Positions 1-8,709 of a DNA stretch of 64,000 bases are shown here, piece by piece. How positions within the stretch are numbered: position 1 is the first letter of the stretch; every line of letters starts with the position of its first letter. Origin of the DNA: an uncultured Lachnospiraceae bacterium (lineage in GTDB: Bacteria; Bacillota; Clostridia; Lachnospirales; Lachnospiraceae); assembly GCA_948470335.1 (NCBI GenBank), contig CAOKOL010000018.1, positions 1 to 64,000 of the forward strand. The letters are read 5' to 3'. The notes under the pieces are model-generated. The model was not told the origin of the DNA. It made no database searches and saw nothing but the letters and a program-made list of their open reading frames with translations. The position numbers and the translations under genes are program-made.

Positions 1-205
1 TGGGGTATTGCATTTACTGTTGCATACTGCATTTACTTTTACAATTCACGAAAATGAATAATCGAAAATGAATAACAAAAAATAGTAACGCCGGGAAAAT
101 GTGAAAGTTTGGTAAAATAACAGAAGGAGTTGTACACAATCGGAGGAATTTATGGTATCATATTACGAATGAAGCGAAGCAGAATTGTAATTCAGGAGGA
201 AAAGA

Positions 206-1381
206 ATGAAGTATTTAAAACGATTTACCATATGTGCGGCATGTCTGTGCCTGCTGGCATCTCTGACAGGCTGTTCAGGCGCCGGCAGCGGCGGGAAGGA
301 AACGACGGCATCGGAAAGTGCCGGACAGACAGAGACGGGAACTGCGGCAGCGACAGAAGGAACGGACCAAACGTCCGGGACAGATGAAACGACGGCCGGG
401 ACCGGAAGCTTATCGACGCTTGCTCCGGTGGAAAAAGAACCTTATGACGCGTTAAAATATGTGGATTTGGGAGAATATAAGGGGATAGAAGTGTCCAAAG
501 CGCAGATCGACGTGGATGATGAAACCGTAGAAAATGTGCTGGCGTCAGAGCTTGCCCGGCATGCCTATCAGCAGGAAGTGACGGACCGTCCGGCCAAAGA
601 AGGAGACACTGTCAATATTGATTATAAGGGAATGAAAGACGGCGTGGCTTTTGAGGGCGGCACGGCCCAGGGATATGATCTGACCCTTGGTTCCGGCAGT
701 TTTATCGACGGTTTTGAGGATGGGCTGATCGGCGCAGAGACGGGAGAGACTCGGAATCTGGAACTGAAATTTCCGGACCCTTATAAAAATAATCCGGATC
801 TGGCCGGACAGCCGGTGGTGTTTGAGGTGACGGTAAATAAAATTGTTGAAACCGTGACGCCGGAGCTGACCGACGAATATGCCGCCGAGAACAGCGATTA
901 TGCCACGGCGGAGGAATACCGGGAAGGACTGCGGGATATTATGCGGGAGCAGAATAAGAAGAACGCGGTGCTGGATGCTTTGATGGAACAGGCAGAGTTT
1001 CAGGAGGCGCCGGAAAATCTGACTGCATATTATCAGTATGATATGATTCAGCAGACTTCCTATCAGGCGGCGGCTTACGGCATGAGTTTTGAACAGTTTC
1101 TGGAAGCAAGCAGTATGACCCAGGAGCAGTTTCTGGAAGCCCGCGCCGACGAAATCGACATGAATGTACGCCGGGATATGCTGATGGAAGCCATGATCGC
1201 TCTGGAGAAGCTGGAGCTGACCGATCAGGAATTTAACGACGGCGTGGCAGAAGTGGCGGAAAGCTACGGCAGAACAAAAGAAGAAGTAATCAGCATCATA
1301 GGCGAAGACGTTCTGCGGGAGAATTTCCTGTGGAACAAGGCTATTGATCTGCTTGCGGAGAATGCGGCGGAAGTGGAATAA
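206..1381 (+). CDS. Secreted trigger-factor-like peptidyl-prolyl isomerase lipoprotein
   Basis: The 391-residue product starts with a lipoprotein signal: Lys/Arg, a hydrophobic stretch and lipobox LTGC with the acylated Cys at residue 23. A low-complexity Thr/Ala/Glu linker follows (about 24-75). Residues near 120-215 match the FKBP-type domain of trigger factor (GDTVNIDYKG, then the GSGSFIDGFEDGLIG signature), and the remainder matches the helical trigger-factor C-terminal chaperone arm. The N-terminal ribosome-docking domain is absent, so this is probably an extracytoplasmic foldase anchored to the membrane and not the ribosomal chaperone. The start is set by AGGAGG about 7 bases upstream. 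It appears to be a single-gene unit ending at the terminator just downstream. Family assignment is firm; the extracellular role is inferred from the lipobox. Confidence 0.85.
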   Translation: MKYLKRFTICAACLCLLASLTGCSGAGSGGKETTASESAGQTETGTAAATEGTDQTSGTDETTAGTGSLSTLAPVEKEPYDALKYVDLGEYKGIEVSKAQIDVDDETVENVLASELARHAYQQEVTDRPAKEGDTVNIDYKGMKDGVAFEGGTAQGYDLTLGSGSFIDGFEDGLIGAETGETRNLELKFPDPYKNNPDLAGQPVVFEVTVNKIVETVTPELTDEYAAENSDYATAEEYREGLRDIMREQNKKNAVLDALMEQAEFQEAPENLTAYYQYDMIQQTSYQAAAYGMSFEQFLEASSMTQEQFLEARADEIDMNVRRDMLMEAMIALEKLELTDQEFNDGVAEVAESYGRTKEEVISIIGEDVLRENFLWNKAIDLLAENAAEVE

Positions 1382-1423
1382 AAGGCCGGGGACAAAAGGG
1401 AATACAGGAATATTTTTAAGTGG

Positions 1424-1467
1424 GACAGGATATACTGAAACGTAGAGATATCCTGTCCTGTTTTTTG
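1424..1467 (+). terminator. Rho-independent terminator of the foldase gene
   Basis: Perfect 10-bp stem GACAGGATAT/ATATCCTGTC with a 14-base loop, followed by CTGTTTTTT. Confidence 0.85.
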
Positions 1468-1506
1468 TATCACAGAAAAGTCCTGCGAACTTCCCTATAG
1501 TACAAA

Positions 1507-1541
1507 ATGCCCTCCGGTCAGGAACCCCGTGCGGAGGGCAT
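1507..1541. other. Second hairpin in the foldase-glgC gap
   Basis: A perfect 10-bp inverted repeat (ATGCCCTCCG/CGGAGGGCAT) with a 15-base loop lies in the 356-base gap before glgC. It has no T-run on the plus strand and only a short one (TTTTG) on the minus strand, so it may be a weak minus-strand terminator or an unrelated structure. The rest of the gap is AT-rich and holds the glgC promoter. Confidence 0.4.
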
Positions 1542-1673
1542 CTGTCCTGCCATAACGGCGGATTTGGCCGGCAATTTGCACAGAATTGATAAAAATCGAA
1601 AAAATTTCGGAAAATCATGTCAGAATTCATGTAAAAAATAGATAAAAAAAGTTGAAAAATATCATTGATTTTG

Positions 1674-1702
1674 TTCACAATATAAGAAAGATGTGTTATA
1701 AT
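1674..1702 (+). promoter_or_regulatory. Sigma-A promoter of glgC-glgD
   Basis: TTCACA (1674-1679), 17-base spacer, TATAAT (1697-1702), 36 bases upstream of the glgC start. Confidence 0.75.
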
Positions 1703-1737
1703 GAGAGACAAACCAATGTACAGCAAGAGGTGATAGC

Positions 1738-3012
1738 ATGATAAAAAAAGAAATGATTGCCATGCTTTTAGCTGGCGGGCAGGGAAGCCGTCTCGGTGTG
1801 TTGACATCAAAGGTGGCAAAACCGGCTGTAGCTTTCGGCGGAAAGTACAGAATCATCGACTTCCCGTTAAGTAATTGTATTAATTCAGGCATCGACACGG
1901 TGGGCGTACTGACCCAGTACCAGCCGCTGCGCCTGAATACCCATATCGGAATCGGCATCCCGTGGGATCTGGACCGGAACGTAGGCGGCGTAACCGTACT
2001 GCCGCCCTATGAAAAATCAAACAGCAGCGAGTGGTATACCGGAACGGCCAATGCGATCTATCAGAACATTGATTACATCGACATGTACAATCCGGATTAC
2101 GTGCTGATTCTGTCCGGCGATCATATCTATAAAATGGATTATGAAGTGATGCTGGAGTTCCACAAAGCGAACAACGCGGACCTGACGATTGCGGCGATGC
2201 CGGTTCCCATGGAGGAGGCCAGCCGTTTCGGAATCGTGATTACGGATGAGAACAACAGAATTACGGAGTTCGAGGAGAAGCCGGCCAATCCGAGAAGCAA
2301 CCTGGCGTCTATGGGTATCTACATATTCAGTTGGCCAGTGCTCAGGGAAGCGCTGATGAAGCTGTCTGAAGAACCCGAATGTGATTTTGGCAAGCATATC
2401 ATTCCTTACTGCCATACGAAGGGCGACAGAATTTTTGCCTATGAGTACAACGGCTACTGGAAGGACGTGGGCACGCTGGGCTCCTACTGGGAAGCGAATA
2501 TGGAGCTGATCGACATTATTCCGGTGTTTAATCTTTATGAAGAATTCTGGAAGATTTATACCCGGTGCGAAAATCTTCCGCCCCAGTATATCTCGGCAGA
2601 TTCCAGGATCGAGCGTTGTATCATCGGCGAGGGAACCAATATTTACGGAGAAATCTACAACTCCGTGATCGGCCCGAATGTAACGATTGAGCGGGGCGCG
2701 GTGGTCCGGGATTCCATTATTATGCAGGATTCGGTGATCCGGGCGGGCGCTATGGTAAACAAGGCCATTATCGCCGAGGGAGTGACCATAGGAGAGGACG
2801 TTCAGTTAGGCGTGGGCGAATATGCGCCCAGTAAGCTGGATACAAAGGTTTATGTGTTTGACCTGGTGACGGTGGGAGAGAATTCCGTGATTCCCGCAGG
2901 CGTACGGGTAGGCAAAAATACGGCCATCTCCGGTGTGACGGAGGCCAGTGATTATCCTGACGGAAAACTGGACAGCGGTGATTACATGATAAAGGCAGGT
3001 GGTTCACGATGA
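1738..3012 (+). CDS. glgC: Glucose-1-phosphate adenylyltransferase, catalytic subunit
   Basis: Makes ADP-glucose from ATP and glucose 1-phosphate, the committed step of bacterial glycogen synthesis. The 424-residue length is normal. The nucleotide-binding signature [10 protein letters not shown] lies at residues 11-20, followed by the conserved [15 protein letters not shown] stretch, the WYTGTANA motif and the SGDHIY motif; the last ~130 residues form a left-handed beta-helix of hexapeptide repeats. AAGAGGTGATAGC precedes the ATG. The stop overlaps the glgD start (ATGA), so the two are translationally coupled; GlgC and GlgD probably form a hetero-oligomer as known in other Firmicutes. No glycogen synthase or branching enzyme lies in the window. 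Confidence 0.96.
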   Translation: MIKKEMIAMLLAGGQGSRLGVLTSKVAKPAVAFGGKYRIIDFPLSNCINSGIDTVGVLTQYQPLRLNTHIGIGIPWDLDRNVGGVTVLPPYEKSNSSEWYTGTANAIYQNIDYIDMYNPDYVLILSGDHIYKMDYEVMLEFHKANNADLTIAAMPVPMEEASRFGIVITDENNRITEFEEKPANPRSNLASMGIYIFSWPVLREALMKLSEEPECDFGKHIIPYCHTKGDRIFAYEYNGYWKDVGTLGSYWEANMELIDIIPVFNLYEEFWKIYTRCENLPPQYISADSRIERCIIGEGTNIYGEIYNSVIGPNVTIERGAVVRDSIIMQDSVIRAGAMVNKAIIAEGVTIGEDVQLGVGEYAPSKLDTKVYVFDLVTVGENSVIPAGVRVGKNTAISGVTEASDYPDGKLDSGDYMIKAGGSR

Positions 3013-4130
3013 AAGCGATAGGAATTATATTAGCCGGCGGAAACAGCAAACGGATGAAAGAACTTTCGCTGCGGAGAGCCGTAGCGGCTATGCCGATTGC
3101 GGGCAGCTTCAGAAGCATTGATTTTTCTCTGAGCAGCATGACAAATTCGCATATTAAAAAGGTGGCGGTTTTCACCCAGTATAATGCCCGTTCTCTGAAT
3201 GAGCATCTGAATTCTTCCAAGTGGTGGGATTTCGGGCGCAAGCAGGGCGGTCTGTATGTGTTTACGCCTACGATTACGGCGGATAACAGCGACTGGTACA
3301 GGGGCACGGCAGATTCCATCTATCAGAACCTGGAATTTTTAAAGAACAGCCATGAGCCTTATGTGGTGATCGCTTCCGGCGACGGCGTGTACAAGTTGGA
3401 TTACGCGAAGGTTCTGGAGTATCATATCGCGAAGCGGGCGGATATCACGGTGGTGTGTAAAGAGATGCCTTCCGGCATGGATCTGACCCGTTACGGTCTG
3501 GTCCGCACCGACAGCGACTGCCGGATTACGGAGTTTGACGAAAAACCGATGGTGGCTTCCTCCAATCTGGTTTCCTGCGGCATCTATGTAGTCCGCCGCC
3601 GTCAGCTTGTCGACCTGATTGAGGCATGCGCGGCCGACGGGCGCTATGATTTTGTAAACGATATTCTGATCCGGTACAGAAATTTAAAGAGAATTTATGC
3701 CTATAAGATGGACAGCTACTGGAGCAATATTTCTTCCGTAGACGATTATTACAGGACAAATATGGATTTCCTGAATAAAGACATTCGGGATTACTTTTTC
3801 CGCACATATCCGGAAGTATACTCAAAAGTGGATGACAATCCGCCTGCGAAGTATAATCCCGGCGCCGTGGTGAGAAACAGTCTGGCTTCCAGCGGCTGTA
3901 TCATTAACGGAGAAGTGGAGAATTCCGTTCTGTTTAAGAAGGTTTATGTGGGGAATAACTGCGTAATCAAAAATTCTATCATTCTGAATGACGTGTATAT
4001 TGGTGATAACACACGGATTGAAAACTGTATTGTGGAAAGCCGGGATACGATTAAGGCGTATATGACCTATATCGGGGAGCCCAATCATATCAGGATTATT
4101 CTGGAAAAGAATGACAGATTTGTGATGTAA
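3009..4130 (+). CDS. glgD: GlgD subunit of glucose-1-phosphate adenylyltransferase
   Basis: 373 residues, related to GlgC along its whole length (LAGGNSKRM in place of [31 protein letters not shown]) and ending in hexapeptide beta-helix repeats. The altered nucleotide loop and missing catalytic positions are typical of the GlgD regulatory subunit, which is inactive alone but raises GlgC activity. It overlaps glgC by 4 bases and shares its promoter. Confidence 0.94.
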   Translation: MKAIGIILAGGNSKRMKELSLRRAVAAMPIAGSFRSIDFSLSSMTNSHIKKVAVFTQYNARSLNEHLNSSKWWDFGRKQGGLYVFTPTITADNSDWYRGTADSIYQNLEFLKNSHEPYVVIASGDGVYKLDYAKVLEYHIAKRADITVVCKEMPSGMDLTRYGLVRTDSDCRITEFDEKPMVASSNLVSCGIYVVRRRQLVDLIEACAADGRYDFVNDILIRYRNLKRIYAYKMDSYWSNISSVDDYYRTNMDFLNKDIRDYFFRTYPEVYSKVDDNPPAKYNPGAVVRNSLASSGCIINGEVENSVLFKKVYVGNNCVIKNSIILNDVYIGDNTRIENCIVESRDTIKAYMTYIGEPNHIRIILEKNDRFVM

Positions 4131-4252
4131 GAGAGATGAGAGGGGCGCAGGTTTTGTGAGATTCTGAGCGTACATAAGGCACGTTCGGAAATTTATTTGC
4201 CTGGGTACAAAGAGTTTCCGAGAGCACTCGAAAAAGAATCAGGGAGGAAATC

Positions 4253-4522
4253 ATGAAAGTTACGGATGTACGGGTGCGCAGGGTCGCGAAAGAAGGGAAG
4301 ATGAAAGCCATTGTGTCGATCACACTGGACGAGGAGTTTGTGGTTCATGATATTAAAGTGATTGAGGGTGAGAAAGGGCTTTTTATTGCCATGCCAAGCC
4401 GCAAAGCTGCGGACGGCGAATACCGTGACATTGCCCATCCGATCAATTCCGGCACCAGGGACATGATCCAGGGGATCGTGCTGGAACGATATAAAGAGGC
4501 GCTGACAGAAACTGCTGAATAG
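4253..4522 (+). CDS. spoVG: SpoVG family regulator
   Basis: The 89-residue product matches SpoVG over its core: [11 protein letters not shown] at the start, a central [10 protein letters not shown], the FIAMPSRK signature, and the [12 protein letters not shown] segment. SpoVG is a small RNA/DNA-binding regulator first known from sporulation and widespread in Firmicutes. The ATG follows AGGGAGGAAATC. It stands alone, 122 bases after glgD, and is followed by a terminator. No clear sigma-H box was found upstream. Confidence 0.96.
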   Translation: MKVTDVRVRRVAKEGKMKAIVSITLDEEFVVHDIKVIEGEKGLFIAMPSRKAADGEYRDIAHPINSGTRDMIQGIVLERYKEALTETAE

Positions 4523-4549
4523 GATGAGACATAAAAAGGCGTTTAAATA

Positions 4550-4586
4550 GAAAAAGGGGCTGCTTGTGAGAGGCAGTCCCTTTTTC
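4550..4586. terminator. Terminator between spoVG and the small membrane protein gene
   Basis: Stem GAAAAAGGGGCTGC/GGCAGTCCCTTTTTC with flanking A and T runs on both sides, so it can serve the two converging genes. Confidence 0.75.
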
Positions 4587-4626
4587 GCGGTATGGTTTTC
4601 GGGGGTTCGGAAAAGGCTCCAAAGCG

Positions 4627-4839
4627 CTATTCATCGCCCCGAAAACGGATAATCATCTGACACAGGTTTTGCGTGCCGGCGATGGAGACAATGCATCCTG
4701 CCAGCACTGCGATATCGCAGAGCATTTTTGAGCCGCCCGGCAGGTTTCCTCCGATGCCTGCGATGATAATGCCGATGACAATAGCGGCTGCGGCGATCAT
4801 CCCCTGTCTGGTCTGCAAAGCCATTTTTAATCCTTTCAT
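4627..4839 (-). CDS. Small two-helix membrane protein, unknown function
   Basis: 70 residues with a basic N-terminus, a hydrophobic helix near residues 14-30 with GxxxG-like spacing, a short Gly/Pro-rich turn (GGNLPGGSK) and a second helix near 41-60, then a charged tail. A strong ribosome site (AGGGAGGG) precedes the ATG with good spacing, which is the main reason to accept the gene. It is divergent from the TetR gene at 5101. I do not recognise the family. Confidence 0.6.
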   Translation of the reverse strand: MKGLKMALQTRQGMIAAAAIVIGIIIAGIGGNLPGGSKMLCDIAVLAGCIVSIAGTQNLCQMIIRFRGDE

Positions 4840-5100
4840 AAATAAATCCCTCCCTAATTTAGTTTCGCTGCTGTTTTTATAAACTACTTAACGCGGCCTT
4901 TGTGATCCGTACGCTCGGAATCTCTCGAAATCAGTCATTGAGAGACTTTGGGAATGCTGTTTATGTATAACTAATTATAAAAACAGTTTATCATGGGAGG
5001 GAAAATTAGTCAACGATTCGGATTTATTTTGTTTTCTGTTTGTGATAAGATAAATAAAATACATTTATGAGAGAAAACAGCGGGAAAGGAATGTGAAATC
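4840..5100. promoter_or_regulatory. Divergent control region with inverted repeats
   Basis: A 12-bp perfect inverted repeat, CTGTTTTTATAA at 4871-4882 and TTATAAAAACAG at 4975-4986, flanks a second pair TCTCT/AGAGA (4921-4945). An ATTATA box on the minus strand (4974-4979) could be the -10 for the small membrane protein. Whether the repeats are operators is unknown. Confidence 0.35.
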
Positions 5101-5781
5101 ATGGGAAAAGCGATTCCGGTCAGGCAGAATACGGCTACAAGGGAGAAGCTTCTGGAGACGGCGAGAGAGCTGTTCTATAAACAGGGCTACAGCGCGACGA
5201 CGCTGGCGCAGATCAGCGCGGTTTCGGAAATTAATAACGGACTGATTACGTATTATTTCGGCTCAAAAAATAATCTGGCCAGCGAGATTTATACGGCTTT
5301 TGTCATCAGCGTCCGCTCCGAGGTTTCCAGACAGCTTTTTGATATTAAAAAAGATTATCTGATGGAGCTGGGAATGGCGGTGGAGTGGCGGTTTATGATT
5401 TCGATTAAAATTGAAAATGAGAATATTATGCGGTTTTATACGGAATATATCAGAGATCGGGACCAGTTTTCAGACATTAATGAAAAGAGAGAACATTATT
5501 ATAATCTGCAGAAGACGCTGGTCAATCCCTATATCAGTGATATGGATCTGCGGTTTTATGAAGTGTGCGGCGTTTCCGTTATGCGAAGTGTCTCGGAGGC
5601 CTACGCAAAAGGGTTTCTGAAATGCGACCGGGATTATCTGGAGGATTATGTGATCCGGATGCTGTTTCTGATGCTCCGTCTGCCCTCTTATCGGGTGGAA
5701 ACGCTGGTGGATGAGTCCCGGTATTACAGAGATAAGATGAAAATTAAGGTGGGGGACGGTTTTGAGCTGATTACGGCATAA
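5101..5781 (+). CDS. TetR family transcriptional regulator
   Basis: 226 residues. The N-terminal ~60 residues are a TetR helix-turn-helix: TREKLLETARELFYKQGYSATTLAQIS, then the recognition helix region ending NNGLITYYFGSKNNLASEIY. The C-terminal two thirds are a helical ligand domain without a recognisable subfamily. It ends at a perfect terminator, so it is transcribed separately from the transporter operon 300 bases downstream, which it may regulate by position. Ligand unknown. Confidence 0.9.
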   Translation: MGKAIPVRQNTATREKLLETARELFYKQGYSATTLAQISAVSEINNGLITYYFGSKNNLASEIYTAFVISVRSEVSRQLFDIKKDYLMELGMAVEWRFMISIKIENENIMRFYTEYIRDRDQFSDINEKREHYYNLQKTLVNPYISDMDLRFYEVCGVSVMRSVSEAYAKGFLKCDRDYLEDYVIRMLFLMLRLPSYRVETLVDESRYYRDKMKIKVGDGFELITA

Positions 5782-5826
5782 ACGATACGAAAATTGGAGA
5801 TAAAATAGCTATGCGTAAAATATGAG

Positions 5827-5855
5827 AAGAGTCCGGTTTACCGGACTCTTTTATG
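5827..5855 (+). terminator. Terminator of the TetR gene
   Basis: Perfect 10-bp stem AAGAGTCCGG/CCGGACTCTT with a TTTA loop, then TTTTAT. Confidence 0.9.
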
Positions 5856-5970
5856 TTTGACTAAATATATAAAAACAAGGGAACGCGGAGATGTAAAATA
5901 AGTGCACAGTAAAAAATGATTTTAACACACATATTATTGTAAAATATGTATATATAAATCGGTATTACAA

Positions 5971-5989
5971 GATATTTTTTATAAATATC
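5971..5989. promoter_or_regulatory. Palindrome upstream of the UroD/GPH operon promoter
   Basis: GATATTT-N5-AAATATC, 7-bp perfect arms, ending 11 bases before the -35 box. Candidate operator or activator site; the nearby TetR protein is the obvious candidate ligand, by position only. Confidence 0.4.
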
Positions 5990-6000
5990 AAATAAACTAC

Positions 6001-6029
6001 TTGACAAATATAACGATAGACTATATGAT
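6001..6029 (+). promoter_or_regulatory. Strong sigma-A promoter of the UroD/GPH operon
   Basis: TTGACA (6001-6006), exactly 17 bases, TATGAT (6024-6029), in a very AT-rich 300-base gap. Confidence 0.85.
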
Positions 6030-6081
6030 AAACCTAAATTACTCATACATAATTTTGAAGAGATGAAAGGGGGAGAAAAAG

Positions 6082-7143
6082 ATGGAGAAGATAAAAGATC
6101 TGGACCGGATTCCCTTCAGTGAAAGTGAGATGACCGTAAAGAGTTATTTTCCGGCTTTCGGTCCGGTGGCTGTGGGCGCTTCGGAGCTTACCACGCCGAT
6201 TACGCCGCGGGAAAACTTTATGGCGCTTCAAAAGGGACAGACGCCGCTGTGGGTTCCGATGAATGCGGATCAGGCGATTTATCACCCGTCATTTCTGCCG
6301 GACAACAGCGCAAGGCGGCAGGGCGGAAAGGATTATTACGGCGTGGAGTGGGTCTATGTGCCGGAAGCCGGAGGAAGCATGGTAAGGCCGGGCAGTCCTT
6401 TTATGGACGATGCCAATGACTGGGAAAAACTCGTCAAATTTCCGGACATCAGGTCCTTTGACTGGGATGCGGCCAACCGAGAGGGAAAAGACCGGTACAA
6501 TCCCGATGAAACCAGAGCTGCTTCGGGAACCATCCTGAACGGATTTTTCGAACGGCTGATTGCCTTTATGGATTTCCAGTATGCGGCCGTGGCCATGATT
6601 GACGAAGAACAGAAGGATGCCTGCAAGGCGCTGTTCTGGAGACTTTCGGATTTCTATAAAACCATTGTGGACTGTTTTATAGAATACTATCATATTGATT
6701 TTCTCACGTTCCATGATGACTGGGGTTCCCAGCGGGCGCCGTTTTTCTCCCTGGATACGGTGGAGGAGATGCTGGTTCCGCCCATTAAGAGTCTGGTGGA
6801 CTATGCGAAGGCGAAAGGGCTTTACGTGGATATGCATTCCTGCGGAAAGAACGATATGCTGATGCAGGCTTATCTGGATGTGGGGATCGATACCTGGACA
6901 GGGCAGACCATGTGTGACAAGGAAACGCTGTATGAGCGTTACGGCGACCGGATCACTTTGGGTATCGAGCCGGAGACCGTGGCGGAGGATGCGCCGCTGG
7001 AGGAGGTATATGGGGCTGCCGAGCGGTTCTGTGATAAATATGTGGGACCGGACAAAGCGCCGGTGTTCTGCAATATCAGAAAAAGCCATCCGAAGATGAG
7101 GGAAGTGATGTATGAGGTGTCCAGAAAACGGCTGAATCCGTGA
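6082..7143 (+). CDS. UroD-fold protein, methyltransferase type (first copy)
   Basis: 353 residues of the uroporphyrinogen decarboxylase superfamily. It has the FHDDWGSQ segment (210-217) found in UroD-like cobalamin or thiol methyltransferases, and an H-x-C (His252, Cys254 in MHSCGK) with a later Cys330, the ligand pattern of the zinc site in MtaA/MtbA-type methyltransferases. Heme UroD lacks that pattern, and no heme genes are nearby. First gene of an operon with two GPH transporters and a second UroD-like gene, so a role in processing an imported (possibly methylated) compound is plausible. No corrinoid protein gene is present in the window. Ribosome site AAAGGGGGAG upstream. Confidence 0.85.
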   Translation: MEKIKDLDRIPFSESEMTVKSYFPAFGPVAVGASELTTPITPRENFMALQKGQTPLWVPMNADQAIYHPSFLPDNSARRQGGKDYYGVEWVYVPEAGGSMVRPGSPFMDDANDWEKLVKFPDIRSFDWDAANREGKDRYNPDETRAASGTILNGFFERLIAFMDFQYAAVAMIDEEQKDACKALFWRLSDFYKTIVDCFIEYYHIDFLTFHDDWGSQRAPFFSLDTVEEMLVPPIKSLVDYAKAKGLYVDMHSCGKNDMLMQAYLDVGIDTWTGQTMCDKETLYERYGDRITLGIEPETVAEDAPLEEVYGAAERFCDKYVGPDKAPVFCNIRKSHPKMREVMYEVSRKRLNP

Positions 7144-7204
7144 AAGGAGAAGTCCGTTTAAAGGATACCGGTACATGAATATGATTGATTAAAGGGGTAT
7201 TAAT

Positions 7205-8693
7205 ATGGGAGATGAAAAAAACATTTCTAACTACGCACAAGAAGATGCCAAAAAGTTAAAACAGTTAAAAGTTGCCTATCCGGTTCAGCAGTTAGGCGGT
7301 GGTATCGAGAAGGCTTACATCAGCACGTACGTAAGTTATCTGTATACAAATATTTACGTGATGCCGGTTGCATTTTCCGGTCTGATCACGATTATTCAGA
7401 ATATCGTGGGATGGATCGGCGGGCCTCTGTTCGGTACGATTATTGATAAGGTACAGTTTAAAAAGGGAAAATATTACCCGTGGATGATTATCGGTCCCGT
7501 GCTTTATTATGCCGGGTGGCTTCTGATTTACTGTCTGCCGGCTTTTGGGATCAGAGGATCTCAGGCGGCGTTTCTGGCGCTGATCATTGCGATTTTCAAT
7601 GCCTGTATCAGCCCGTTGGTAACGGTGCCCCAGAACGCGGTTTACCCCAATCTGTCCACGGATGCCGGAGACCGGCAGTATTTTGCAAGAATGCAGAAAA
7701 TCTGCCGTGACGGCGGCAAGACGATTTTCAGTTATATATTTCCGGTGATGCTGCCTGCGATTGCGCTGGCGTTCAGCAACGGGGCGGCCGTGGCGACGGC
7801 GGGCGGAGAAGCGATTTCCTATGCCCTCTGTGCGGTAATTGCCTGTATCGCTCCGATTCTGGGCTATGGTTATTATGCGGTTTGTCTGAAAGGCTCTTAT
7901 GTGGAGCGAAACGCAATGGAAAAATCGAGGGGGGGGGGGTACGAAGAAAAAAGGTTTGTCCCTGGCCGTGATGTTCAAGACCGTATTTACGAATCGGGCG
8001 CTGCTCTCCATGTATCTGTTTATGTCACTGCATAAAACCTACTATTTTATCTATGTAACCTCTGCCGCATATATGTTCAAATATGTGTGGGGCGATTTTT
8101 CCAAAATGGGTATTTTCATGACCATGTTCAACCTGACCGCCATCATCGGCGTTATGGTGGGACCGTTCTGGAAAAAAGTGTTCAAAGAGACAAAACGCTG
8201 CTTCGTTTCCTGTATGGCCGTCCATGTGATTCTGCTGGCGGTACTGGCAATTACTTTTAAGACACTGCCGCTTATGGCATTTATGATTATCTTCGCATTG
8301 TCCAGCTGCTTTATGGGAATGCTGGAAAATTATATCCTTCCCATGTTTGCGGCGGCATCCGATTACGGCGCATGGAAATCCGGCGAGCGGATGGACGGGC
8401 TTACCATGTCCATCTATTCCCTTACCATCAAGACCGGTACGCTGGTAGCCACCTCCATCAGAACGGCGGTTCTGGTTGCGGCGAACCTGGATGCGATCAC
8501 GGCTGGCGGAGAGGTGACGGCCGACTTTATCTCCAAGTTAAGCTTTCTGTACTCATGGATTCCGCTGGGCCTGGGCATTGCGGCGCTGCTGGTTCTGATG
8601 TTCCTGTTTAATTTGGATGACAGCCGGATCAAGATGATCAACGACGACCTGAAAGCAGGCATTACCGCAGCTACGTCTCAGAACAGACTGTAG
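7205..8693 (+). pseudogene. GPH/MelB-type symporter split by a frameshift in an 11-G tract
   Basis: The N-terminal half (7205 to about 7939) begins MGDEKNISNYAQED and has the GPH-family start (YPVQQLGGGIEKAYISTY, then FGTIIDK and the KKGKYYPWM loop). The C-terminal half continues in the next frame (KKKGLSLAVMFKTVFTNRALL) to 8693. The switch falls in G11 at 7929-7939; ten Gs would restore one open frame of about 495 codons, normal for the family. As written the first frame stops at 8035. It may be a sequencing or assembly slip, a phase-variable tract, or a true pseudogene. GPH proteins move glycosides, pentosides or hexuronides with cations. Lies 61 bases after the first UroD-like gene. Confidence 0.85.
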
Positions 8694-8709
8694 CCGAAAA
8701 ACGAGGGGG

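Noticed and set aside
545..1819. Long minus-strand frame opposite the foldase and glgC
   Set aside because: Spans a terminator and a promoter, has His/Phe/Arg-rich antisense composition and no ribosome site; it is the shadow of the plus-strand gene.
6082..7143. Heme-pathway uroporphyrinogen decarboxylase
   Set aside because: The HxC/C metal pattern and operon with sugar-type symporters fit UroD-like methyltransferases; no other heme gene is near.
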